A program made the translations under genes and the position numbers. A model generated the notes under the pieces. The model did not search any database and was not told the DNA's origin. It was given only the letters and a program-made list of their open reading frames with translations. A DNA stretch of 64,000 nucleotides from Cryptomeria japonica (lineage: Eukaryota > Streptophyta > Pinopsida > Cupressales > Cupressaceae): assembly GCF_030272615.1 (NCBI RefSeq), contig NC_081406.1, positions 403,715,439-403,779,438 on the forward strand. The letters run 5' to 3'. This document shows, piece after piece, positions 11,441 through 21,700 of this stretch (position 1 is its first letter; the number at the start of each line of letters is the position of its first letter).

Positions 11441-12517
11441 GTCTTACCTTGCAAAATGATTTTACTTCAAGCAAAAATGTGTTTTTCAATTCAGTTGACC
11501 AGGATTTCAAAGTTCCTAGTTTACAACACATTTTGCCTTTGAAAGTTAAAAAGAACACCATGATTGTTGGAGCAACATCTCCAAATAGTTAGATCACATT
11601 GCAATGAAAATCAGTTAAAAAGAACAAGTGCTTTTCGTGATTGGCACACTTGTGCAAAAGTTGGTCGAGTGGTCCTACTTCTAACACACACTATCCTCTC
11701 CCTTGGCTTTTGTGGTCCTAGGTGCAAGAGAAAAGTGTTAGTAACACTCAAATTTTTATCTTTTTAAGAGAGGCTTTCCAAGAGACACATCACTCTTGGG
11801 AACAACCTCGCGCAGTAAATCCTTCGAGCCGCTATAGAAATCAGGTGAGAGCGAAAGTTGTAGCCTTGGGTATAGGTGTTCCTATAGTGTAACTTGTCCA
11901 AAGAACAAATGGGCCCCACCACAAGTTACAAGGCTCTTAAGTGAGTCACTACAGAATGAACTTATGTCCAAAGACATCAAAAATTACTAAACACCTTTAA
12001 GTAGTAGCCCACCCATTCTATTGATTGAGGATATTTGTGATATAATTCAATGCAAGAGCATAGATGGTTTTTCTCCCAAGATACTCACCATACATATTTC
12101 CTTGAGTAGAAACATAGCTTTTTGAAAAGTCACTTGTGGCTTGATGAAAGTGGTGACTCCCCTTGTTATCATTGTTTAAAGAATGGGTCTGCCTTTCCCA
12201 TAAGTTGGCTAAAATTTTGAATTTTTGAATTAATCCTGCTGTCAGTTGGTTCAGCTCTCCATTAGGTCTTAGGGATTTTAGGGTTTTAATTTCAAATTCT
12301 CCTTTTGATTTGCAAAATATTGAAAACCCCTGGTTTCTAATTCCTCGTTACTGTATCCACTTAAGTAATGGGTCTCAGATTCGTGAGAAGTGTCCCCCCT
12401 TGTCATTTGCCTAGGCTGTCTTGTGAATTAATTATAATTTTTACGCCTTATACCTTTTCTTCCTAGTGTTCCGGGCCCGTTAAGTTGGGTGCATCTTTCA
12501 GAAAAATCTATGGTTCT
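11441..12517 (+). other. leader segment without recognised features
   Basis: This kilobase of the Tat 5' leader has no long open frame with a recognisable domain. A 67-codon frame at 11564-11767 has no motif. Confidence 0.5.
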
Positions 12518-13972
12518 CACTATTTTGCAAAGGTAAAGTGCTCGTGGTTTAAGACTCGCAAAATGGCGAAAAAGTGGTGGGCCCACAATGAAAAGGAATT
12601 GTGTTCAAAATGACTAAAAGGGTCACACTTAAAAGACGGTCATCTTAGATTTCATCCAACGGCTGGTGCTGTTTCACAGACTAAACTTGCGGATAAAATA
12701 CCTCTCGCAAAATGGTGAAAAGATGGTGGGCCCGGAATGAAGAGGAATTGCTTAAATGGTTTCACTTAAATAATGATCATTTTCAATCTGATCCGACGAA
12801 ATGGTGAAATGACTCATCGTTTAAGACTCACGAAATGGTGAAATGATGTGGCATTCCAAGCAGATGGTCCGACTAGTCTTGAAGGCGAGTAAGATGATGG
12901 CATGTGGTAGAAAATGTAACAGTCAGCGAGGCGGGTCTGAGAGTTTCAAAGAAGGTGGGTCCCAGAAAAGAAAGATGTCGCAGGATGAAAGGTATTTTGA
13001 CAGATACAGGTGGTGAAAATAGAGAGGAACCTAATGTTTTTCTCTCAGCAAATCAAAGATTGACATGTCAGCTTGAAAGATGACTAGATGCTGAGTGTTC
13101 AAAGTTAAGTCAGAGGGCCCACATTTGTAGGTAAAAGTTCAGAGTGTAAAGACCGATCAGGTCTCATTTGATCGAACGGCCCGCGTTATTTTACGAAGGT
13201 GAAGTGCTCGCATTTTAAGCCCTGTGAAATGGCGAAAAGGTTTTTCATTCTTAAAGGCAAAGAGAACATGAAGTGTAAAGGTCAGTCAACTCTCATTTGA
13301 TCTAACGGCTAGCGCTATTTCATGCTTGTAAGATGCCTGAAGGATATGCTCAGTGAAATGGTGAAAGTAAAGGAGATTCATCTTGATGCCAGGCTAAATG
13401 GTGACATGTACATAAGCACGTGGCTTCCACAAAGACTGAAGGTGCCAAGGTGTAACCGACAGCTTTAAAAGGGGGTATAACATGTGGCTGACTCAAATTT
13501 AAACTTAATAAGTTTCCCAGGGCAAATGGTTAGGTGCCATGTGGCATCTGGTAACCAAAGGAGGAGCAGAGCAAGCAAGCTAGTATAAGAGTCTTCACTT
13601 AAAGGATGATCAAGTATGGTTTGATTCGATGGTTAGCGCTGTTTCGCAGCCTAAAGTTGAATGCAGATTAAGCTCTGTGAAATAGTGAAAACCCGTTAGC
13701 TGTCAGGTGAAGGCGTGGTTAGTGAAAAAGCCGACTATCCAGGTGAAAGTTAAAGGCCGCATAGTTTGGGTCCCATCTGACGCCTAGTGTAGTTTCGCAA
13801 AGGTAAAGTGCTCATGCGATAAAACTCGCGAAATGGTGAAACAAAATAAGGCCCGATGAAAAGGGTAAAAGTACTAAGCTAGTGTAAAGACCAATCAACT
13901 CTCATCTGATCGGACAACCGATGTTATTTCACGAAGTAAAGTTGCCAAGAAATTAAGCTTTGTGAAATAGCG
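12518..13972 (+). ncRNA. array of seven stem-loops with 11 bp stems and 29 nt loops (plus one decayed unit)
   Basis: Left and right arms are: 12518-12528/12558-12568, 12667-12677/12707-12717, 13184-13194/13224-13234, 13313-13323/13353-13363, 13637-13647/13677-13687, 13788-13798/13828-13838, and 13922-13932/13962-13972. Every loop is exactly 29 nt. Arms differ between units (for example TTTTGC with GCAAAA, TTTCAC with GTGAAA, TTTCGC with GCGAAA) yet pair over 9 to 11 positions if G-U is allowed. Loops share AAGGTAAAGTGCTC near the start and TTAAG(C/A)(C/T)T near the end. Upstream of most units a (A/T)TCTGATCGAACGGC-like block recurs, giving a ~93 bp unit. An eighth right arm at 12830-12840 has lost its partner. 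The array is in the leader of the genomic RNA, just before ORF1. A role in packaging, dimerisation or translation is inference. Confidence 0.7.
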
Positions 13973-14329
13973 AAAAGAGAAAATGCATAGGCGTTGTGAC
14001 CCGTTGGAGCGAAAATTTTGAATTCTTTCATGAATTCAATTCTGAAGGGATGGCCAAGCATGTGAATCAATGTCGCAATGAAGAGCCTAGCCACCATATA
14101 TGATCTCGTATCAATTAAACTAAGGTATCATTCTAAAGAGAACTTGTAAAGAAGCAGTTGTAGAGTGGACTTCTTCAGTTGCAGAGCTAATTCCTTCAAG
14201 TACAAGCAGGTTTTTCTATACTCTTGTTCGGCCATCATTTTTTAACTGTGTGTGTTTTATTAAGGTTCTAATCTGTCATAGAACAATTGAAGGAGATTGT
14301 TAAATTTCTTGCTTAATTTTTTTAAAAAG

Positions 14330-17300
14330 ATGGCACCTAAGAGGGAATTCTCAAGAAAGGTCAATTACCACGAGAGGGCCATTTGTGATGATTTCCTTGA
14401 ACAGTTGACGTTGTCAACTAATGTGACTTCCAAAATGAAAGAATTGGTGCCAAGAGCTTCTCGCCTGAAAATAGGAGAGGGTTTATATGATAAGGGAAAT
14501 TGGTTAAGAGACCCTCAAATAGGGATGTCTGGGTTGGGATTATTCAAGGTTGGATTCAACATGAGAAATTCTCCAACCCCTTAGAACAATATATGGGAGT
14601 TGGATGTTGGAAAGTTTGTGGTTCCCGGGGTTTTCTTTGATGTAGATCTTCTAACTCAGATTGCAAATAATTATGACCCAACTTCAAGAAGTGTTAAGGA
14701 TAGCAGTGGGAAGACCCTCATTGAAATTAATAATGAGGAATTCAGGAATGCCTTTGGGTTAAATGAATACACTAATTTTCTGGAGCCTATTGATTTTAAA
14801 TCACTAGCTCAGGTGTATAATGTGCAAAGAAACCACCTAAGAAATGGGCCTCTCAAAGAATTTTTTTTGAAGATAGGTGGGTTGACTGTTGTGGGACCTA
14901 ACACTGAAGAGCCCTTTTCTCTAAATTTGTTTACCCTTAGGGCTAAAGGATTATATTGGTCACTCTGCCAAATCCTAGGGGAAGATGCTGAAGCAAGTAT
15001 GCCTACTCACTACATGTTGATGGTTGCTCAGATTTTGAATCCTTCTGTGGCAATAGTTTTTTATTATGCTTCTTTTATAACTGATGCTATCCATAATGGA
15101 TTGATAGGGATCAAGAATGGGAAAGTAGATAGGCCCTTCAGGTGGTACTCCCTTCTTATGCATTTATTTTTATTCATAGGTGGTGATTATTTTGCAAGTG
15201 GGATGGACCTTGTAAAAGAGAAGGATGGAGAAAAGATGCCAGTGCAATTATGGAGCACAGTTCTGTCATGGGATAGAGAAGATGCAAGTTTTCTAAGGTT
15301 TGATAAATATTTTGCATAAAAAATTAGGACCCTTATCTGTTCGGAAAACCCAAGAGTTCCTAAGGTGCTTTTGGAATTCATTAGGCCAGAAGAGTTTGCA
15401 GAAGACATAAAAATTATCCACAATTGGGGTGATATTTACTTATACCCTGTTTCCACGGTGTTCAGAATATATGGTTTCACAGGTGCCCCATTTTTGTTAC
15501 CTTATCAGGTCCCTCTTAAAGTGGGAATTGCAGAGATTCTTAGGCAGATTGGTGTTGTGCAAGAGGCAGAATTGACTGGTAGAGGTAAGGGGACAATTTT
15601 CCCTATAATTACTGTGGCACACCAATTTGTGATAACCAAGGGAGGTTGGAAATGTTTTGAAGATTTCCTCCAGCCATATCATTTATCAACTACAGTCTCT
15701 CGATGTGTTGACCCCAAAGATTTCTTCAATGGTATGTTTAGGAAGAGGGCTATATGCAAATCTAAACCCCATCAATTTCAGTTCCCTGAAGACCTCATCA
15801 GGAATGAGTTTGACTTAGATGAACAAGAGCTAAGAAAGGAAAAGTGGGTAGCCTATAAGAAATTTCACCTTAGACTTGGTGCACCAACTTGACATAAGTT
15901 ATGATCCTTTGTCTAGCTTTCACCCCTTTGCAGAGAAGATGAAGTTCTTAATTCTTAGTTTTGAGGAGGTGATGCAAGTACTAAAAGAAAAGAGGGAGGT
16001 TGTAATTAAAAACAATCCTGAGAAAGCAAGACTGATCCTGAGTAGGCCTGCATCTGCTAGGTCAATCCCTCCTAGTAATTACATGCTACATAAGAAATCT
16101 AATTACAGTGTACTTATGCCTGCTTCAGGGGAGCCCTCTACCTCTAAAGGTAAGAGGAAGATACATGATGTCATTGACATCCCTAGTAGCCCAAAGAAAC
16201 AAAGAGTGGGAAAAGAGGTACAACCTGAAGAACCTTTGTACTCCCCATCTCAATCACCTGTCCATATAGGAGATGAACAGGCAGCAGCTGAGCAACTATT
16301 GCAGTTAGGCAGTTTAGGGGAAATTACCTACACTTATGATGAGGTAGAGGAAGGAATGCCAGAAGAGCCCTTAGCTGCTGAAATGGATATCACCATCAAT
16401 GAATTCAAAGGGCATGAATGGGATCCTGAGATCAAATAGGCCAGTGAAGATTTCTTGGTTGATGACAAATTTATCACATCAAAAGCATTTATACAATTTG
16501 TGTGGAAGCAGAGCATTAACAAATACAATGCAAGGTGTAACAAAAGGAAGAGTGAGCAGCCTCATAAAGCCCTAGCTATAGTTGAGGAAGAAATAAAGCA
16601 AGAAATGGTTGAAGAATTTAAGACCATCACTCCTCAGCAAGGAAGAGACATGGTGGCATAGGCCGGGGTACTCATTCTCCCCGAATGGGATATAGCAGAT
16701 GCTCTAGTCCTGGAAGTAGTAAGAAAGGAGACTAAACCTATGGAGGGAGTCACTTTCAATAAAGACAATGCTGCATTAGTTATGTGGTCTCTGAAAAGAG
16801 ATGAAAATAAGAAGAAAAAGGACACCTTAATGTCAAGTTACCTTGGAGGGATGATGGTGAAGAGGGTACAGACTACTGGGGTAGTGGAAGCTACTAGCAC
16901 TGTACTAGAAACTGCAAAATTTAGTGTTGCAGTAGCGGAAAGGGAAGCTAAGGAAAAGGCAGATCTCCAGGTTAAATTGGAGATAGTTTTAAAAGCCTAC
17001 ACTAATGCCCAAAAAGAGGTAAGGAACAAAGATAACATCATTGCTAAATTGTAAAAGCAACTAGCAAGACAATATCATCATGGTGAATCCTCAACACTGA
17101 TGATCTCCTCTTCTCCTGCTAGACCTCCACCTACCAGCCCTATCATTGAGTTCCCACCGTCTCCAGTGCCTTCTAGCTCCCAAATGATTGAGATTACTCC
17201 TCAAGAGTTAGAGAATTTAAGACAGGCTCAAGCCCTATATGCAAAGAAGCATGAGGATAGAGTAACGGCCACTATCACTAGTTTTGTAGGTACCGTGAAT

Positions 17301-17963
17301 GCCTCATTGCTATACAATAATGTAGGTAAAATTTTGGATATATGGAATGAGCTCAGGGGAGATAAGGCCATGTTGACACCTATTTTTGACAAATGGAGGC
17401 CTAGGGAGCAAGATTTAGAGTTTATGTGTGCATCTTATGATGAAGAAAGGGCCAATCCTATCATTAAATCCACTTGTGACATCACCAAAGATTTAGTACA
17501 ATTAGCAGCAGGGGTGGATAATGTTGATAGGAAAGTTAACTTGTGCAAAAAGGAATATGCTGATCAGCTTTTTGAGTTGCTCCCAAGAGTTTTTGCTAGC
17601 CCAGATCAACTGAAGGACAAACAAATGTGGCTTAAGGAGGTAGAAGCCAAACTATCAGCAAGAATTAAAGGAATTATTGATCTAGATGATGCTTCCTTCT
17701 TTGTTGGGACAATACAAGAGATAGAGAAAATTAAGTCACATTATGGTTTTCTCAATTCAGAAGTCAACAAGATGAGAAACTCCTGGAAAAGGTTGACCAA
17801 GGCCAAGGCTAAAGTGATTAATTTCTCATGGGCAACCGATGATGTGTATGATGAGTGGACAACAAAATATGCCACCCATGATCTGGAACAGTTAGAGAGT
17901 GCCCCTAAAAAGGTAGAAGAGGTTGCACTGAACAGCCTGTTGAAGAAGCTGCAGAGGCCGTAA
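14330..17963 (+). pseudogene. Tat ORF1: extra ORF upstream of gag, unknown function
   Basis: This coding region of about 1210 codons starts at ATG 14330 (MAPKREFSRKV; an in-frame ATG at 14297 is also possible). It is broken by in-frame stops at 14584, 15319, 16439, 16661 and 17054 and one frameshift near 15880. The N-terminal 500 residues are a conserved-looking, partly hydrophobic domain, including FYYASFITDAI and YSLLMHLFLFIGGDYF (near 15060-15200). A basic, nuclear-signal-like stretch SPKKQRVGKE lies near 16190. The C-terminal third is charged and probably coiled coil. Ogre-type Tat elements carry an ORF1 upstream of gag whose function is unknown, and the position fits. The layout of globular domain, basic patch and coiled coil is shared with ORF2 of element E2 (44808-48140). 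Confidence 0.75.
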
Positions 17964-20167
17964 AGAACTTGTAACTGTTTTTGTAAAAGGCTTTGTAACT
18001 TCTTTTTTGGAAAGAAATGATTGTAACAAATTCTCCTCGAAAAGTCTGAAGCTTTGTGCATCCATATTGTTATAAATGGATACCAGGACTAGAGAGAGAG
18101 GGATCACAAAGAATTGTAAGAAAATGCTGTAGAAATTCATATCTGAGCTTTTCTAAGTGTAATGGAGGAAATTCCAAATTTTTGTAGTACTTTCTTGAAA
18201 ATATATCAATATACAGACCATTGGCTTTTGAGTAAACTTTGTGTCATCTTCAAGTGTGTTTACAATTTGTTTACTGTTTTCATTCTGAATAATCCAGGGT
18301 TATTTTGTTTGAATGGGGTTGCAAGGCAATTTTCAGTAGATGTGTTCACTGGCTTTTCTCTTTACAAGGGAAATTAAAGATGCGGGGATCACTCCTACCA
18401 GTAATTTCTTTGGAGGGAACTTTGAATCTTGATGATTATAGTTTAATTTGATATGCATAAATTCTTATAAGTGTTAGGCATGTATAAGGATTAACAGAAG
18501 TCAAGCCAATGGGATGCGTAAAGATATTTTGTTTGGGGAGTATTATCTGAATTTAGATGACTCCGTGACCTTGGATAAGGCACTGGTATGTGATTGAAGT
18601 TGTTTATTACATGTTTTGTTGGTCACAATATTGAATATGAGTATAATTTGCATTCATTTGTTTCAGTTGGTTTCATGGTGATTAAATCCACTGGTTTTCT
18701 GGACTAGTTTGTTGTGGGTTTATTTTTGAAAGTGTGAAGTTAATTCACAAAGGTATACCCACCTAGACTCTGAATAAGTCCGAAGTGTAGAAGGTTAAAT
18801 CAAACCTTTTCATATGTTGTCCTAAGAATTTCCTTACCTTTGGTATCTCTTCTGCACAGAGTTCAATCATATTATATTAAGGATGTGAAAGAGAATCATA
18901 TTTTGAAGACAACACCCCCATCATAGGGATCATCTATTTTTTATGCTCATGCAAGACTTAGTATATCACATCCTTACCTGCCACGACGGGATTCATAAGG
19001 CATGTAGTACCAAAGTTGAAGAAATATCAAGATGTTGGCCGAATTTATCAAACTGGGCATTTGACCTTAGGGATACAAAGTGTTTGAAGTGTTTTCATTT
19101 TAGTCAAGACCAAGTGCAAATTGAGCCGACTTCAGGCTTTGGAAAGAAAACACCTAAAATACACTTAAAGGAAAGGGTCATAATAAGTCCAAGGATTGGG
19201 TTGATCTAGACCCATACTCATTTGTGCCTTTAAGGCAACATTCTTGTATTTGTGTGCTTGCTTTGTTTTCTTGTCAAAGATACATCATAAAATTCAAAAA
19301 ATCAGAACAAGTATTCATCCAACAAAAAGATCAAAAACAAAGAGAAGAGTATCAAAATATATGACCATTCTTCACATCTTGAGAAAGAAGAATCTTCATC
19401 AACACATCAACTTGAAAATACGACCATTGAGCTCAAAGGCTTTGATCAAAAGGAGGAAATTATTCTATCTAAATAGACAAATCTTTGTCTCTCATAGAGC
19501 TTTTTTATGTCACATGCATCTATACCTTCAAGGCAAATCAAATGAATTTGATCCAGAGTCATTGAATTGAAGAGCTTTTATGCAATATAGAGCTTTGAGT
19601 TATCACAAAAACCAAGGAGGCAAGATCAATCCCAACTTCTTCCCAGACATTTGTATCACATACAACATAGCTCGAGAAATGCCACCAATGCCTGAAAGAG
19701 AAGAGGTAGAATTCATTCCATTTGTGACACAAAGCTTTTATTGAAGTTAAACATTTCATCCATTTCTCACCTTCACGTCATCACTTCATTTCAACTCTCA
19801 AAACATTAAGAGGTTCTTGTCCTAAATTCTCTTTTGGATATTGCTTGAAATCAAACACAACAAATCACTTTTAGATTGTTTCTACATCTAGGATAAGCTC
19901 ATCCTAAGAGACATATCTATGCAAGTTAAAAATAGTTTATGAGTGAATCCTCTCATTACTAGGTAGTTAAGTCTGTAATACATCTCAGATTTCTCTACAC
20001 CTTATCACATCAAAACTTATCAAAACACAACAAGCAAATTCAAAGAAAGAATTTTGGTCACATCCACCTTTAAGTGCTAGATATCCACATGCAAAAACAA
20101 TTCACCAAACATCAATCTTTCATTTCATCAACAACTCACCCAACTTCAACAAAAACTTGTAAACAAA
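17964..20167 (+). other. noncoding spacer between ORF1 and gag
   Basis: 2.2 kb without a convincing coding signal. The last kilobase is A-rich and pyrimidine-poor like a 5' untranslated region. Frames at 18943-19209 and 19244-19570 have no recognisable motifs. An intron or a second promoter could lie here, but I see no decisive signal. Confidence 0.5.
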
Positions 20168-20671
20168 ATGGCTCATACCCGATCACAATCAAGGCAACGA
20201 GAAATAGAAATTGAAGAAGAAGAGGAGGAAAATATCAATGAATTTCAAGAAGCACTTGGAGGGAATGCAAATGACGAAAACCCAAGTACTCCTACTCTTG
20301 CAACAATAGAAAGGGCTCAACACAACCCTCTCTTTAACAGAATTTTTGACGAAATACTAAGGAGCAATGCAGATGCTCACTTTTTAAAGCTTGCTCAAGA
20401 AGGAGCCAAACTCCCATCTAACTTTGATCTTTCACAGCTAAGACAAGCATTAGAAGGACAAAGTCACAATGAGGAAGAAAGAGGTAGAGATCACATCAAG
20501 TATAACATTCCTCAAGGTAACCCACCACCAAATGACATAGAGATGTTGTGGCAACAAGTTGAAAATCTCGCCCAACAACTTCGTAGTGGTGTGAAGACTA
20601 ATCAATTTTCACTCAATGACATTTGTCCCTATCCCTTTGATAGAAATCTTTATATGCCACCTTTTCCATGA
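20168..20671 (+). pseudogene. Tat gag, N-terminal part, interrupted
   Basis: The ATG opens a 167-codon frame: MAHTRSQSRQREIE, then an acidic stretch, then a Gag-like segment ending PYPFDRNLYMPPFP, which matches the conserved lead-in to the Gag core of Tat-type elements. The frame stops at 20671, and 11 bp later a copia LTR begins. The rest of Gag, including any nucleocapsid zinc knuckle, is not present on the far side of the insertion, so it was deleted. Confidence 0.75.
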
Positions 20672-20681
20672 GGGTTTGAAA

Positions 20682-21576
20682 TGTTGGGAAAAATGGTGTC
20701 TCAACCTTGCATTTATGTGAGGTTACTATTTATAGTAAGTTTTTATTTGAGCACGAAATGGTGCGAAACTCTCCCTGAAGCTTTTGGTTGGCTAGATAAG
20801 CATTCCGGTAAAGTTGTGTCGCAAGGTCACAGCTAGTTTTGAAGATATTAAAGTTTTCATCTTGGAGGGGTGTAATAAAATGTTTAAACTTAATTTTGGG
20901 GACTTTAGAGGCTCCGAAACGCCCTGAAAAGTTGCCGTAACTGGTGAAGCTGGTTATGAGGTGATAGAGCACTTCGCGAGCTTTCCGGCGCTTCAAACGG
21001 TTCGTCAATTGGACACCCGGTTCTCAAGTTATGGCCTCCGGAAGTTTGTACTCCTGAAATAGGAAAAATAATTTGTATCGAATACATAAATGAGCTGTAA
21101 AAAGGGAGCGACACGTGTTGATGTGTGCTTTAACATGTCATAGGGCATCTAGAAGGGAGATAAGGTCAGCTACACCTTATTGGGTGGTTTTAGCCCATGG
21201 TTTTGTAATACCGTTTGACGGTTTCTTGTATTGTATCTCCTATTTATGAGGTGTGTGAGATAGAGGTTGTGTGTAAGAGTTTTATGGCTATTGAGTTGCC
21301 TCTGAATCTCTGATTAGTGGTACTCCTGTGAAGAGCTTGCTCTGCAAGTATTTTGTAATCTGTTTTTGATTGCTGAATAAAATATTGAGCTGCTTTTGGA
21401 GGGTGGGGTTTTTCTCCCGAAAGGGTTTTCCCCACGTAAATCATTGTGTTGTGGTATGAATGCTATTATATCTATTTCTATTTTCTGTAACTGTTGTAAT
21501 GATCTGAAAAAGTTTTGCATTACCCTCCTCTCAAGGTTAGTGTAGGAAGTTGTTTCCGCTACTTAACTTCCTTACA
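20682..21576 (+). repeat. 5' LTR of copia element F
   Basis: Starts TGTTGGGAAAAATGG and ends CTTCCTTACA, two bases before the primer site. Its partner LTR is missing from the window, so the left boundary rests on the TG start and on where Tat gag stops. Confidence 0.75.
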
Positions 21577-21578
21577 AG

Positions 21579-21590
21579 TGGTATCAGAGC
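21579..21590 (+). other. primer binding site, initiator-Met type (element F)
   Basis: Exact TGGTATCAGAGC, two bases after the LTR. Confidence 0.92.
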
Positions 21591-21700
21591 CTGATCACCT
21601 TTGGTTTCAATTGTGGGCAGTTGGGTTTTTTGAACTAATCCAGATTTGAGTGGGAGCTTGTGCAGAAGACACTTTTTGATCTTGTTGCAGGAATATTCAG

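Noticed and set aside
12518-13972. CRISPR-like array
   Set aside because: Units are diverged, spaced irregularly and contain internal hairpins, and the setting is a plant retrotransposon.
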